64,000 nucleotides of DNA from Sutcliffiella horikoshii (GTDB taxonomy: Bacteria > Bacillota > Bacilli > Bacillales > Bacillaceae_I), in the NCBI RefSeq assembly GCF_019931755.1, contig NZ_CP082918.1, forward strand, positions 662,001 through 726,000, in the 5' to 3' direction. The position numbers and the translations under genes are program-made. Positions 42,920 to 52,370 of the stretch are shown one piece after another; positions within the stretch are counted from its first letter, which is position 1, and each line of letters begins with the position of its first letter. The notes under the pieces were generated by a model. It was not told the origin of the DNA and did not search any database. It saw nothing but the letters and a program-made list of their open reading frames with translations.

Positions 42920-43894
42920 CTACCGTATCGCCGGCACCTTAATTTTCACGGTGAACTCCTCGTCTTTACACACAAAATCCAAGAATCCATGGTGTTCCTC
43001 CACCATATCCTTGATTATTTTAGTCCCTAAACCTTCGTGTTCGCCACCCTTAGTTGTCTGTCCATAAGTAGCGAACAGGGAGTCCAGTACATCCACCGGT
43101 ACAGGCAAGGTGTTATTTTTGCAAATCAGCATATAAAGGCCGCTGCGTTTATAAAATTGTAACGTCAACATGGCTTGCTGACCGCGTTCAAGCTGCCATT
43201 CTTCGCACGCATCTAAGCTGTTGCTCAATAGATTTCCAAGTAGTGCAACAATCTTCTGGTCACTAATCGGCAATGTAGACAAGGGGAGATCCAGATCATA
43301 AACCATACTGATTCCAGAGGCTTTCCCGCGTCGATACATTTGATGAAGCACACCAGCCACCACCCCGCGCTCTCCTCTAATAGAGTAGTTGGTCTCTTCA
43401 TAGCTTTCCACTAGATCATCGAGATACAATTTAGCCGCTTCTGCCTTCCCATTTTCCAGCATAAAGTGGACGGCTGACACGTGCTTAAGGAAATCATGAC
43501 GCTCGCTGCGGATGATCCGGAAGGTTTCATTGATATGAGTTTGTTGCTCTTCGTGTTGAGCGAGGTCGCGATACAATCTAGTAAAATGCTGACCAGTCGA
43601 AATCCGTACATATTCGCAGGCAATAAACACGATTATAGGTGCAGCGGCCAGCCAGATTGGCAGGGGTACCCCTAAAGCGATCGTGAACACCACAACTTGC
43701 ACAATCCACAGACCACTGTTGGCCTTCCATCCTACGCTTTCCATCTCAACTGCTATTTTTCTATAAAAATAAAAAGAAAGTACTGCGGCAACCAATAAAC
43801 TTACATAAAACGCGATCCACTCGCCTAAAAGGGCATGCATATGTAAAAATAAGAGCGCCCCCAGCGCTCCCCAATAAATAAAGGAAGTGTTCAA
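42920..43894 (-). CDS. natK: GHKL sensor histidine kinase NatK
   Basis: This 324-residue kinase has an N-terminal membrane region of about four helices (residues 1-95) and a GHKL-type transmitter. The phospho-acceptor region reads IRSERHDFLKHVSAVHFML, and the ATP-binding domain has NLLSNSLDACEEW (N box) and GLGTKIIKDMVEEH (G2-like). This is the LytS/AgrC-type architecture. With the LytTR regulator at 43911 and divergent natAB, the locus matches B. subtilis natKR-natAB. TTG 43894 follows AAAAGGA. The response is to an unknown signal that induces sodium or envelope-stress export. Confidence 0.85.
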   Translation of the reverse strand: MNTSFIYWGALGALLFLHMHALLGEWIAFYVSLLVAAVLSFYFYRKIAVEMESVGWKANSGLWIVQVVVFTIALGVPLPIWLAAAPIIVFIACEYVRISTGQHFTRLYRDLAQHEEQQTHINETFRIIRSERHDFLKHVSAVHFMLENGKAEAAKLYLDDLVESYEETNYSIRGERGVVAGVLHQMYRRGKASGISMVYDLDLPLSTLPISDQKIVALLGNLLSNSLDACEEWQLERGQQAMLTLQFYKRSGLYMLICKNNTLPVPVDVLDSLFATYGQTTKGGEHEGLGTKIIKDMVEEHHGFLDFVCKDEEFTVKIKVPAIR

Positions 43895-43910
43895 TGCTAA
43901 TCAATCCTTT

Positions 43911-44609
43911 TTAGAAATAGTTCTCTTGCAGAAAGTCCACTTTATCTTTTGTGATCATTGCTTGTTCCTCCAAGCCTTCAAAGGTGACGATGTACGAGTT
44001 TTTCGCATAGAGGGAGAAGTTTTTTACGTGATGAATGTTGATGATGAAAGAACGGTGGGAGCGGAGAAAGTCTCGCTCGCGCAGTTCTCCTTCTAGTTCA
44101 TTTAATGTCTGGTAGGTTTTAATTGGCCCGCCTTTAGTATAGATAGTGGTAGAGCGGCCGGATCTTTCAATAAACACGATGTCCTTTTTTTGAACAATGT
44201 GGATGTCGTTTTTTTGTTTCAGATAGAGTCTGCCAGCGATTTCGGCAGACTTGGATTTCTCCATTAATCTTTCAATACTTTTCACCAGACGGTCTTTTGG
44301 ATAGGGCTTCATGATGTAGTCGTGCACGTTCAACTCGAATGCGTGGACGGCATAGCCGCTGCTGCCTGTAACGAATATAACTGCGATATTTAATGCGTGC
44401 GAGTGGATGATGTCTGCTAGTTCATAGCCGGAAAGCCTCGGCATTTCAATGTCTGCAATCAAAAGGTCCACTTCTTCTTTCTTTATATGTTCATAGGCTT
44501 CTTCGGCAGATTGAGTAGAGAAGACGATCTCTATATTCGGTATAGCTGCCACGATTCCGTTGAGTTTATCCAAATCTATGTGTCTGTCATCTACAAGACC
44601 AACCCTCAT
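43911..44609 (-). CDS. natR: LytTR-type response regulator NatR
   Basis: This 232-residue regulator has a receiver (about 1-120: VGLVDDRHID, LLIADIEMPRLSG with the phospho-acceptor aspartate, KPYPKDRL) and a C-terminal LytTR DNA-binding domain (about 135-230: IVFIERSGRSTTIY, FLRSHRSFIINIHHVK). ATG 44609 follows GAGGG. It precedes natK by 16 bases. Its likely target is the divergent natAB promoter, where a direct repeat with a 21-bp period is visible. Confidence 0.88.
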   Translation of the reverse strand: MRVGLVDDRHIDLDKLNGIVAAIPNIEIVFSTQSAEEAYEHIKKEEVDLLIADIEMPRLSGYELADIIHSHALNIAVIFVTGSSGYAVHAFELNVHDYIMKPYPKDRLVKSIERLMEKSKSAEIAGRLYLKQKNDIHIVQKKDIVFIERSGRSTTIYTKGGPIKTYQTLNELEGELRERDFLRSHRSFIINIHHVKNFSLYAKNSYIVTFEGLEEQAMITKDKVDFLQENYF

Positions 44610-44693
44610 TGTTTTCCCTCACCTTGTTGTTATTGTTGCATTCCATATTCATGGTAATTATCTTTATTTTACCATCAAAAGGGTGGAATAGTC

Positions 44694-44727
44694 ATTTTCA
44701 CGACATCAAACGGAATATTCGCGACAT
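44694..44727. promoter_or_regulatory. Direct repeat, probable NatR binding site
   Basis: ATTTTCACGACAT at 44694 and ATATTCGCGACAT at 44715 lie 21 bp apart in the natR-natA intergenic region. LytTR proteins commonly bind pairs of direct repeats about two helical turns apart. Confidence 0.55.
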
Positions 44728-44797
44728 AACTAGAGATTCCTAACAAAATAGTTTGTATGATGAAAACAAGAAATCAAACAGACGAGGTGAAAGAAAC

Positions 44798-45550
44798 ATG
44801 ATCGAAATTAATCAGGTAACAAAGAAGTTTCAAGATAAAAAGACGTTTGTGACGGCACTTAAGCATGTAACATTTACGGTGAACAAAGGGCAGGTAGTGG
44901 GACTGCTTGGGGAGAACGGTGCTGGGAAGACGACTTTGTTAAGATCCATCGCAACATTATTAAATCCGACAGACGGGTCCATCAGTGTGGCGGGTTTTGA
45001 TACGGTGAAGAATTCAGATGCTATCAAAAGGAAAATCGGGGTACTGTTCGGAGGAGAAACGGGCTTGTATGATCGACTGACTGCACGCGAGAATCTGGAG
45101 TACTTTGCAGCTCTATACGGAATGAGCAAGCATGAGACGAAGGTGCGTATTGAGGAGCTGGCGAAAATGTTTGGGATGAAAGATTACTTGAATCGTAAGG
45201 TCGGCGGTTTTTCGAAGGGGATGCGGCAAAAGGTGGCAATTGCCCGCACGTTGATTCACAATCCTGATATCATTTTGTTCGATGAGCCGACAACTGGTTT
45301 GGATATAACATCTTCTAACGTATTTCGCCAGCTAGTACATCAGTTGAAGCGTGAAGGAAAAACAATCATTTTCTCTAGTCACATCATGGAAGAAGTCAGT
45401 ATGCTATGCGATACGGTGGCGATGATGCATAAAGGAGAACTCGTCCACCATGGCTCTTTGGAAGCTTTATATAAATCAGAAGGTTCTCGTGACCTTAACT
45501 ATATTTTCATGAGTAAACTTGTAAGGGGGAACGAACACTATGTTTCGTAA
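44798..45550 (+). CDS. natA: ABC transporter ATP-binding protein NatA
   Basis: This 250-residue nucleotide-binding protein has Walker A GLLGENGAGKTTLL, signature FSKGMRQK, Walker B IILFDEPT and the H-loop FSSHIMEE. With NatB it forms an exporter that extrudes sodium in B. subtilis. ATG 44798 follows GAGGTGA at seven bases, and the longer open frame upstream has no site. It overlaps natB by 11 bases. Confidence 0.92.
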   Translation: MIEINQVTKKFQDKKTFVTALKHVTFTVNKGQVVGLLGENGAGKTTLLRSIATLLNPTDGSISVAGFDTVKNSDAIKRKIGVLFGGETGLYDRLTARENLEYFAALYGMSKHETKVRIEELAKMFGMKDYLNRKVGGFSKGMRQKVAIARTLIHNPDIILFDEPTTGLDITSSNVFRQLVHQLKREGKTIIFSSHIMEEVSMLCDTVAMMHKGELVHHGSLEALYKSEGSRDLNYIFMSKLVRGNEHYVS

Positions 45551-46697
45551 AATATACTTTAAAGAAATGAAAGATTCATTCCGAGACAGACGCACACTTT
45601 TATTGACCGTTTTATTGCCGATTGTGATGATGACAGGACTTGTGTTGTTTTACGAGAGCATGCTGTCGGATGGGGAAGGGGAAACGTATACCCTTGCTGT
45701 GGATGAAGCATTTGGTGAAGAAGAAGAAGCATTGTTTGCTGGGGTAGAAAATATTGAATTTGTAAAAGCGTCAGATCCGGAAGTAGTGTTGGAAGAAGGG
45801 GAAGCACAAGCTGCATTGGTTTTGGAAAGCGGGTTTTTAGAGAAAGTGGAAAATGGAGAAGAGGCCGGCGTGACGTTAATAGGGAATTCCTTTAGTCAAA
45901 ATTCTTCTATGTTAATGAGCCAGGTCACTACTGTTCTTGGAGCTTATGAAAAATTAGTAATTGCAGATCGATTAGAAGCAGAAGGTACCCCTCAGGAGCT
46001 TGTTCAACCATTTACGATTGAGCAAAAGGAACTGACAGAGGAGACAGCAGGCGTTAATATGGTTGCCATGCTTGTCCCGTTAATTTTAGCATTGGCGATT
46101 GGGATAGGCGCAGGCCCGTCTGCATCTGATTTGTTTGCCGGAGAAAAAGAGAAGAAAACAATGGAAGCGCTATTGATGACGCCAGTAAACCGTATGACTT
46201 TGTTACTTGCCAAGTGGCTGACCATTTCAACTATTGGTTCACTGACTGGTATTGTCACATTGATTGTGGTAGCATTGGAAATTACTTTCTTAACGGAACA
46301 TATGAAGAGTGCCATTTCGTTTGGTGAGAATGTTTACTTAGTTGTCGGATTTGCAATCTTTGTATCGGTTGTTTATGCAATGTTCATTGCTACGTTGCAA
46401 ATGATCACAAGCATTATGGGCAAAACGGTTAAAGAATCACAGAGCTACAGCACACCAATTATGATGATTGCGGTATTCCCAATCATGATAATCTCAGGAA
46501 TCGGAATCAATGAATTATCATTCGAACACTTTGCGATTCCAATCATGAACATCTTCACAGTACTTAAAGAACTCAGCTTCGGCATCATCAACTACGAACA
46601 CCTCGCAATCATGATCGGAAGCAACCTCATCTGCATCATTGTAGCATTTGTGATTGCTAGAATCATGTTCTTGAAGGATAAATGGGTGATGAACTAA
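45540..46697 (+). CDS. natB: ABC transporter permease NatB
   Basis: This 385-residue permease has an N-terminal membrane helix (MKDSFRDRRTLLLTVLLPIV region), a large extracytoplasmic domain (about 45-165), and about five C-terminal membrane helices. The family pattern includes ASDLFAGEKEKKTMEALLMTP, the ABC-2/NatB signature. It is the membrane partner of NatA. ATG 45540 overlaps natA, so expression is coupled. Confidence 0.9.
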   Translation: MFRKIYFKEMKDSFRDRRTLLLTVLLPIVMMTGLVLFYESMLSDGEGETYTLAVDEAFGEEEEALFAGVENIEFVKASDPEVVLEEGEAQAALVLESGFLEKVENGEEAGVTLIGNSFSQNSSMLMSQVTTVLGAYEKLVIADRLEAEGTPQELVQPFTIEQKELTEETAGVNMVAMLVPLILALAIGIGAGPSASDLFAGEKEKKTMEALLMTPVNRMTLLLAKWLTISTIGSLTGIVTLIVVALEITFLTEHMKSAISFGENVYLVVGFAIFVSVVYAMFIATLQMITSIMGKTVKESQSYSTPIMMIAVFPIMIISGIGINELSFEHFAIPIMNIFTVLKELSFGIINYEHLAIMIGSNLICIIVAFVIARIMFLKDKWVMN

Positions 46698-46703
46698 GGA
46701 GAA

Positions 46704-46780
46704 GGGGTCTGACCCGCTGTGCGGTGAAGAGGTAAAGAGATAAAGAGGGGTCTGACCCTCAATGCGTTAATATATTAAAG
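46704..46780. repeat. GGGGTCTGACCC dispersed repeat, two-unit form
   Basis: The palindromic core GGGGTCTGACCC occurs at 46704 and 46747 with conserved flanks (CGCTGTGCGGTGAAG and TCAATGCGTTAATA). A similar two-unit copy lies at 52265-52341 and a short one at 31798-31834. Confidence 0.8.
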
Positions 46781-46805
46781 AGGGGCTATCTCCCTCTTTA
46801 TTTTT
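46777..46805 (+). terminator. Probable terminator of natAB
   Basis: AAAGAGGG pairs with CCCTCTTT, followed by ATTTTTG. Confidence 0.7.
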
Positions 46806-46870
46806 GCTTATTTTAATTATGTCAACAATACATTTGCCAAATGGGTCTTTAGTAACAATGGATTGTTTGG

Positions 46871-46884
46871 TGAAACCGCTTTAT
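46871..46884 (+). promoter_or_regulatory. Possible cre-like site upstream of mtlA
   Basis: TGAAACCGCTTTAT matches 12 of 14 positions of the CcpA consensus TGWNANCGNTNWCA; the last two bases differ. The position, about 40 bases before mtlA, fits catabolite repression. Confidence 0.35.
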
Positions 46885-46925
46885 CATAAAGTTAAGCAAG
46901 AATTATATGATAAGGGGGCAGAAAA

Positions 46926-48344
46926 ATGAGCTCTGAGACAAAATCATCTTCTAACTTCAAAGTGAAAATACAGCGTTTTGGAAGTCATCTTAGTGGAATG
47001 ATCATGCCTAATATTGGGGCGTTCATCGCATGGGGACTTATCACGGCATTATTTATACCTACTGGCTGGTGGCCAAATGAGGAATTAGCGACACTTGTCG
47101 GTCCCATGATTACGTTCCTATTGCCAATTTTGATCGGTTTTACGGGGGGACGCCTAGTTTATGACCTCCGCGGTGGGGTTGTTGGTGCAACTGCGACCAT
47201 GGGGGTTATCGTCGGAGCGGATATTCCGATGTTCCTTGGTGCGATGGTAATGGGACCGCTTGGTGGATATGCCATCAAGAAGTTTGACCAGGCAATTGAT
47301 GGAAAGGTAAGACAAGGATTTGAAATGCTTGTAAACAACTTTTCTGCCGGGATTATTGCCGGGATCCTTACGATCATTGGTTTCAAAGGAATCGGCCCGA
47401 TTGTCTTAACATTGAATAAGACGCTTGCGGCCGGGGTGGAAACACTAGTACAAGCGAACTTGCTTCCACTTGCAAGTGTTATCATCGAGCCTGCGAAGGT
47501 TCTATTCTTGAACAATGCGATCAACCATGGAATCTTAGGGCCGATTGGAATTGAGCAGGCCGCTCGTGAAGGTATGTCAATCTTATTCCTTCTTGAAGCG
47601 AACCCTGGACCGGGTCTTGGAATCTTGTTGGCATTTGTTTTCTTTGGAAAAGGAATGGCTAAACAATCTGCATCTGGTGCAACCGTTATCCATTTCTTTG
47701 GTGGAATTCATGAAATTTACTTCCCGTATATCCTGATGAAGCCTGCACTTATCTTGGCAGCAATCGGTGGGGGAGCGGCTGGTGTGTTCACGCTTCTTCT
47801 GTTTAACGGAGGGCTGGTTGCCGCACCATCACCTGGTAGTATTTTTGCAATCGCTGCAATGGCGCCAAGAGGTGGGTTCCTTGCAGTCATGGCTGGTGTC
47901 CTTGTAGCTACTACGGTTTCCTTCTTGATTGCATCTGTCATCTTAAAAGGTTCTAAATCGACAGATGACGATTTGGCAAAAGCAACAGAAAAGACGTCTG
48001 CACTAAAAGGGAAAGAAAGCAGAGCGAGCTCTCTTGTAGCTAAAGAAGAGGAAGCTCCAGTGGAAGAAAAAGAAGTAAACAAAATAATCTTTGCATGTGA
48101 TGCAGGAATGGGTTCAAGTGCCATGGGTGCATCCATCATGAAAAATAAAGTGAAAAAAGCTGGGTTGTCGATTAATGTGGCAAACTCCTCCATCAGTAAT
48201 ATTCCAATGGATGCAGACATCGTCATTACGCACAAAGACTTAACAGACCGTGCAAAAGCAAAGCATCCGAAAGCAACTCATATATCTGTTGAGAACTTCC
48301 TGAACAGTCCTAAGTATGATGAGCTAATTGAAAAACTAAAATAA
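46926..48344 (+). CDS. mtlA: PTS mannitol transporter, EIICB component
   Basis: This 472-residue protein has a membrane EIIC domain (about 1-345; motifs SGMIMPNIGAFIAWG and GGIHEIYFPYIL) and a cytoplasmic EIIB domain (about 380-472) with phosphocysteine C391 in IIFACDAGMGSSAM. It imports mannitol with phosphorylation, using MtlF as phosphate donor. ATG 46926 follows GGGGG. It heads mtlA-mtlR-mtlF-mtlD; a hairpin after mtlA may limit readthrough. Confidence 0.95.
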   Translation: MSSETKSSSNFKVKIQRFGSHLSGMIMPNIGAFIAWGLITALFIPTGWWPNEELATLVGPMITFLLPILIGFTGGRLVYDLRGGVVGATATMGVIVGADIPMFLGAMVMGPLGGYAIKKFDQAIDGKVRQGFEMLVNNFSAGIIAGILTIIGFKGIGPIVLTLNKTLAAGVETLVQANLLPLASVIIEPAKVLFLNNAINHGILGPIGIEQAAREGMSILFLLEANPGPGLGILLAFVFFGKGMAKQSASGATVIHFFGGIHEIYFPYILMKPALILAAIGGGAAGVFTLLLFNGGLVAAPSPGSIFAIAAMAPRGGFLAVMAGVLVATTVSFLIASVILKGSKSTDDDLAKATEKTSALKGKESRASSLVAKEEEAPVEEKEVNKIIFACDAGMGSSAMGASIMKNKVKKAGLSINVANSSISNIPMDADIVITHKDLTDRAKAKHPKATHISVENFLNSPKYDELIEKLK

Positions 48345-48350
48345 TCATAA

Positions 48351-48390
48351 AAAAGAAGGGAAAGAGCAATGACTCTTTCCTTCTTTTTTG
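48351..48390 (+). terminator. Terminator after mtlA
   Basis: AAAAGAAGG-GAAAGAG pairs with CTCTTTC-CTTCTTTTTT across a six-base loop, followed by T residues. It separates mtlA from mtlR and may allow partial readthrough. Confidence 0.85.
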
Positions 48391-48555
48391 CATAAAGGGA
48401 GAATGTAGAAGGTGTCGTTATTAATTTTTGTCAACAACGAACATGACGAATTCTTGTTTTCCTTTCATTGAATCAATAAAACAGGTGATTTATGATGAAA
48501 CTATAAACATAGTATTTAAATTTTGTCACCATCCAAGGGTATTGGAGTGAGAGCT

Positions 48556-50688
48556 ATGTATATTACCGCAAGAGAGCGGCAGATCCTGGAGATCCTATTA
48601 TCAACAGATAAAGAACTGACTGTCGGTGATCTGGCGAACGAAATAAATGTTAGTACCCGAACTATCCACCGTGATTTAAAGGAAGTTGAAGGAACCTTGG
48701 CTCAGTATCAACTGACTTTAATAAAAAAATCAGGTGTGGGTATCCAAATAATCGGGGAACAAGAAAATATAGAACACTTAAAGCTTTTTCTTTTCAATGT
48801 GGACCATAATCAGTACACCGCTGAGGAGAGGCAGACAATCATTTTATGTGCACTATTGGAATCGGTCGAACCGGTCAAGTTGATTGCGCTCGCTAATGAT
48901 TTGAATGTCACCATCGCGACAGTAAGCAATGACCTCAATAAAGTGGAGGAGCGATTAGACCCATTTCACAATCTATCACTTATCCGAAAAAGAGGATATG
49001 GTGTACAGATTGAAGGCGACGAGAATGCCAAGCGTAAGGCGATGAGTAAGGTAATCTCTGATAATGTGGATGAATATGAACTGATGAGCCTTATAAAAGA
49101 GAGCATCCAAAAGAAAAGTAAGCAGTCTTCAAATCCAATATCTGATAGATTGCTCGGTCTAGTGGAGAAAAAGAATCTGCATATTGTAGAGCGGACAGTG
49201 GATGAAATGAATAAAGACCTTCCCTATTCCATTGCAGACAGTGCTTATATGGGACTGGTTGTCCATCTGGCATTGGCGATGGAGCGGATCATGCGTGGGG
49301 AGAATATTACAATTGATCAGAGCTACCTTGCAGAACTTGAAGGGACGCCTGAATACATGATTGCTAAAAAAATCATTGAGAAGCTTAAAAAAGTATATCA
49401 AACAGAGATTCCAGACGCCGAAATTGGGTACATCACTATGCATCTAAGAGGCGCTAAGTTAAGGCAGGACAAAGAATATTTTGCAGAAGAAGCGGGAATG
49501 CAGGATGCGTTAAAAGCAAAGCACCTCATCCGTTATGTAGAAAAAAGGATCCACCAAAAATTATCAGATAATCCTTCTTTATTGCAAGGGCTTGTTGCTC
49601 ACCTTGGCCCGGCGTTATTTCGCATCAAACAAAACATGGGCATAACGAACCCGCTCTTAGATCGAATCAAAATGGAATATGCAGAATTATTTTCTATTAT
49701 AAAAGAAGGAGTAGAGGTGACATTTCCTGATTTGTTAATTCCAGATGAAGAGGTCGGTTTTCTGGTCATGCACTTTGGGTCTGTCTTATTGAATATCCAC
49801 CAAAAAAGACCGTTGCAGGCACTTGTCGTTTGTTCGACAGGTATTGGAACCTCCAAAATGCTGGCAACAAGGCTTCAAAAGGAAATTCCAGAGATAAAGG
49901 TTTGCCAGAATGTATCTCTATTTGAATTGAATCAGTTAGATCACGAAAACTATGATTTGATTATCTCTACGATTCGACTAAAGGATTTGAATAGAGATTA
50001 CTTTATAGTCAATCCAATCTTAACAGAAGAAGAGATAGACAAAATCAAACAGTATATTTATAACCAACATAAAAGCAAATTGATAGAGATAAAGGGAAAT
50101 CTTGAAATAGAAAAAACACCTTATTTCACAGAGTTTCCAAAAGAAGCAGTCGTGGAAAACCTGGAAAAGGTGTCCCTTTATTCCAAAGCAATTTCTACTA
50201 TATTAAAGGGCTTTGTTTTTAAAAAGGGAGAAGATGGTGAATTCATTCAAAGCTCTTTACAGATTCTTTGTATGGAACTAAAACAAATGCATCAGCTTTC
50301 CGATGCGGAACAAGTACTTCAGGACCTTTTGGAAAGGGAAAAGCTAGGTGGACTTGGCATACCGGGTACCAAACTTGCATTGTTCCACGCCAAAAGTGAA
50401 GCCGTTTTAAAACCATCTTTTTCTGTATTCAAACTACCTCATTCCTTTCCTACCACAGGAATGGATCAGCAGCCAATGGAAGTGGACTCGGTCCTCCTTC
50501 TTCTTGCTCCATCTAAGGTAGAAAAAGAGACTTTGGAAATCTTGAGTCATATTAGTGCATCCATCATAGAAGATGAGCGAAGTATCGCACGATTTGAATC
50601 AATGGACGGGGTTGCAATAGGGAATCATCTCGCTGCCACATTGAACCGCTATTTTAATGAAAAATTAACTGAATTAAGGAGTGTTTAA
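48556..50688 (+). CDS. mtlR: Mannitol operon transcriptional activator MtlR
   Basis: This 710-residue PTS-controlled activator has two N-terminal helix-turn-helix units (ANEINVSTRTIHRDLKEVE and ANDLNVTIATVSNDLNK), two PRD domains (about 190-410), an EIIB-gat-like domain (about 420-510) with C426 in VVCSTGIGTSKML, and an EIIA-mtl-like domain (about 560-710) with H611 in ALFHAKSE. Phosphorylation at these sites sets activity in Bacillus and Geobacillus. ATG 48556 lies close after GGAGTGAGAG; the longer frame upstream is not supported. It stands between mtlA and mtlF, as in Geobacillus. Confidence 0.92.
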   Translation: MYITARERQILEILLSTDKELTVGDLANEINVSTRTIHRDLKEVEGTLAQYQLTLIKKSGVGIQIIGEQENIEHLKLFLFNVDHNQYTAEERQTIILCALLESVEPVKLIALANDLNVTIATVSNDLNKVEERLDPFHNLSLIRKRGYGVQIEGDENAKRKAMSKVISDNVDEYELMSLIKESIQKKSKQSSNPISDRLLGLVEKKNLHIVERTVDEMNKDLPYSIADSAYMGLVVHLALAMERIMRGENITIDQSYLAELEGTPEYMIAKKIIEKLKKVYQTEIPDAEIGYITMHLRGAKLRQDKEYFAEEAGMQDALKAKHLIRYVEKRIHQKLSDNPSLLQGLVAHLGPALFRIKQNMGITNPLLDRIKMEYAELFSIIKEGVEVTFPDLLIPDEEVGFLVMHFGSVLLNIHQKRPLQALVVCSTGIGTSKMLATRLQKEIPEIKVCQNVSLFELNQLDHENYDLIISTIRLKDLNRDYFIVNPILTEEEIDKIKQYIYNQHKSKLIEIKGNLEIEKTPYFTEFPKEAVVENLEKVSLYSKAISTILKGFVFKKGEDGEFIQSSLQILCMELKQMHQLSDAEQVLQDLLEREKLGGLGIPGTKLALFHAKSEAVLKPSFSVFKLPHSFPTTGMDQQPMEVDSVLLLLAPSKVEKETLEILSHISASIIEDERSIARFESMDGVAIGNHLAATLNRYFNEKLTELRSV

Positions 50689-50691
50689 ATC

Positions 50692-51129
50692 ATGACTTTA
50701 CCAATTTTAGCAAAAGAAAATATCTTATTGAACACATCTATTGGAACAAAAGAGGAAGCGATCAAGAAGACCGGACAATTATTGGTGGATCGCGGGTATG
50801 TGGAAGAAGCATATATTGAAAAAATGTTAGAACGTGAGGAATTGACTTCCACTTACATGGGTAACTTTGTTGCAATCCCACATGGTACAGAAGATGCAAA
50901 AAAAGCAGTAAAAGAATCCGGAATCGCTATCCTACAAGTTCCAGCCGGTGTGGAATTTGGTGCAGGAAATGAAGTGAAATTATTGATTGGTATTGCAGGG
51001 AAAGGCGATGAACACTTGGAAATTCTTTCACAAATTGCAATTGTTTGCTCGGAAGAAGAAAATGTTCAACAGATTGTGAAGGCAACATCTCCTGAAGAAA
51101 TCCTTGAGTTATTTGAAGGGGTTCAATAA
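50692..51129 (+). CDS. mtlF: PTS mannitol EIIA component
   Basis: This 145-residue cytoplasmic EIIA protein has the phosphorylated histidine H64 in VAIPHGTEDAKKAV. It accepts phosphate from HPr and passes it to the EIIB domain of MtlA and to MtlR. ATG 50692 is three bases after the mtlR stop, with AAGGAG inside the end of mtlR, so it is coupled. The mtlD start follows one base after its stop. Confidence 0.93.
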   Translation: MTLPILAKENILLNTSIGTKEEAIKKTGQLLVDRGYVEEAYIEKMLEREELTSTYMGNFVAIPHGTEDAKKAVKESGIAILQVPAGVEFGAGNEVKLLIGIAGKGDEHLEILSQIAIVCSEEENVQQIVKATSPEEILELFEGVQ

Positions 51130-51130
51130 A

Positions 51131-52273
51131 ATGAAGGCATTACATTATGGTGCTGGTAATATCGGTAGAGGCTTTATTGGATCAATACTTTACCAGGCCG
51201 GCTATTCCACCACTTTCGTAGATGTTAACAGTGAAATAGTGGATTTGCTAAATAAAAAGAAAGAGTATCGAGTGGTACTGGCAGCTAAAAAACAGGATGA
51301 GCTGGTTATACGTAATGTATCTGCCATCAATAGTATGGAAAAACGGGAGGAGTTGGAAGCGGCAATTGTGGAAGCAGATATTATTACTACTGCAGTTGGT
51401 CCGTCAATCCTTCCGATCATTGCTAAGTCACTTGTGAGTGGATTGCGTAAACGTGTGGAAATCAACAAAGCGCCGTTAAATATCATAGCATGTGAAAATC
51501 TTATTGGCGGAAGTTCCTTGTTGAAACAGCATGTATACGAAAATCTTGCCCCTGAAGAAGTCGTAGTATTCGATGAGCTGTTTGCTTTTCCGGATGCTGC
51601 AGTAGACCGGATTGTACCAAATCAAACAAACGCTGATAAATTGATGGTCACAGTGGAGCCATATTATGAGTGGGTAGTGGATGAATCTGCACTTGTTGGA
51701 GAAACTCCGGCCATTGAAGGGATCACCTTTGTCCGTGATTTGACACCATATATTGAACGTAAGTTGTTCACGGTCAATACAGGTCATGCCACAGTTGCCT
51801 ATTTGGGTTATCAGAAGGGCTGCAAAACGATAGACGAAGCACTAAGAAATGAAGAAGTTCGTAAGGTGGCGGAGTCCGCTTTGAAGGAAACAGGGATGGT
51901 CCTTGTAGGGAAATATGGCTTCGATAAAAAGGAGCATGAGGCATATATCACCAAGATTCTTTCTCGATTTGAAAACTCCTATATCACGGATGATGTCACA
52001 AGGGTAGGACGCGCTCCGCTCAGAAAGCTCGACGGGAACGACCGCCTAGTGGGACCGGCAAAACAATACCTAGAGCTATTCGGTCATCCACCAGCAAATC
52101 TTATAAAGGCAATCGCAGCTGCCATTACTTATGATGGACCAGGGGATGACGAAGCCCAGACAATTCAACAAATAATCCGTAGAAATGGATTACAACAGGC
52201 CATCACGAAAATAACTGGACTAGAAACCAACAATCCCATTACGGAGCAAATCATGAAAGAAGTAGGGGTCTGA
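51131..52273 (+). CDS. mtlD: Mannitol-1-phosphate 5-dehydrogenase
   Basis: This 380-residue NAD-dependent enzyme oxidises mannitol 1-phosphate to fructose 6-phosphate. The N-terminal Rossmann loop reads HYGAGNIGRGFIG, and the C-terminal domain carries KLFTVNTGHATVAYLGY, with the catalytic lysine/asparagine/histidine set of the polyol-dehydrogenase family. ATG 51131 lies nine bases after GAAGGGG. It is the last gene of the mtl operon; a GGGGTCTGACC repeat follows the stop almost at once. Confidence 0.94.
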   Translation: MKALHYGAGNIGRGFIGSILYQAGYSTTFVDVNSEIVDLLNKKKEYRVVLAAKKQDELVIRNVSAINSMEKREELEAAIVEADIITTAVGPSILPIIAKSLVSGLRKRVEINKAPLNIIACENLIGGSSLLKQHVYENLAPEEVVVFDELFAFPDAAVDRIVPNQTNADKLMVTVEPYYEWVVDESALVGETPAIEGITFVRDLTPYIERKLFTVNTGHATVAYLGYQKGCKTIDEALRNEEVRKVAESALKETGMVLVGKYGFDKKEHEAYITKILSRFENSYITDDVTRVGRAPLRKLDGNDRLVGPAKQYLELFGHPPANLIKAIAAAITYDGPGDDEAQTIQQIIRRNGLQQAITKITGLETNNPITEQIMKEVGV

Positions 52274-52341
52274 CCTGCTGTGCAGTGAAGTGATAAAGAG
52301 ATAAAGAGGGGTCTGATCCTCAATGCGTTAATGCGATAAAG
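52265..52341. repeat. GGGGTCTGACC dispersed repeat, two-unit form, copy 2
   Basis: Two related units start at 52265 and 52307 and align with 46704-46780, including GATAAAGAGATAAAGA between them. It overlaps the last codons of mtlD. Confidence 0.75.
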
Positions 52342-52370
52342 CAACCATTCAATAATCAAATAGAACATGC

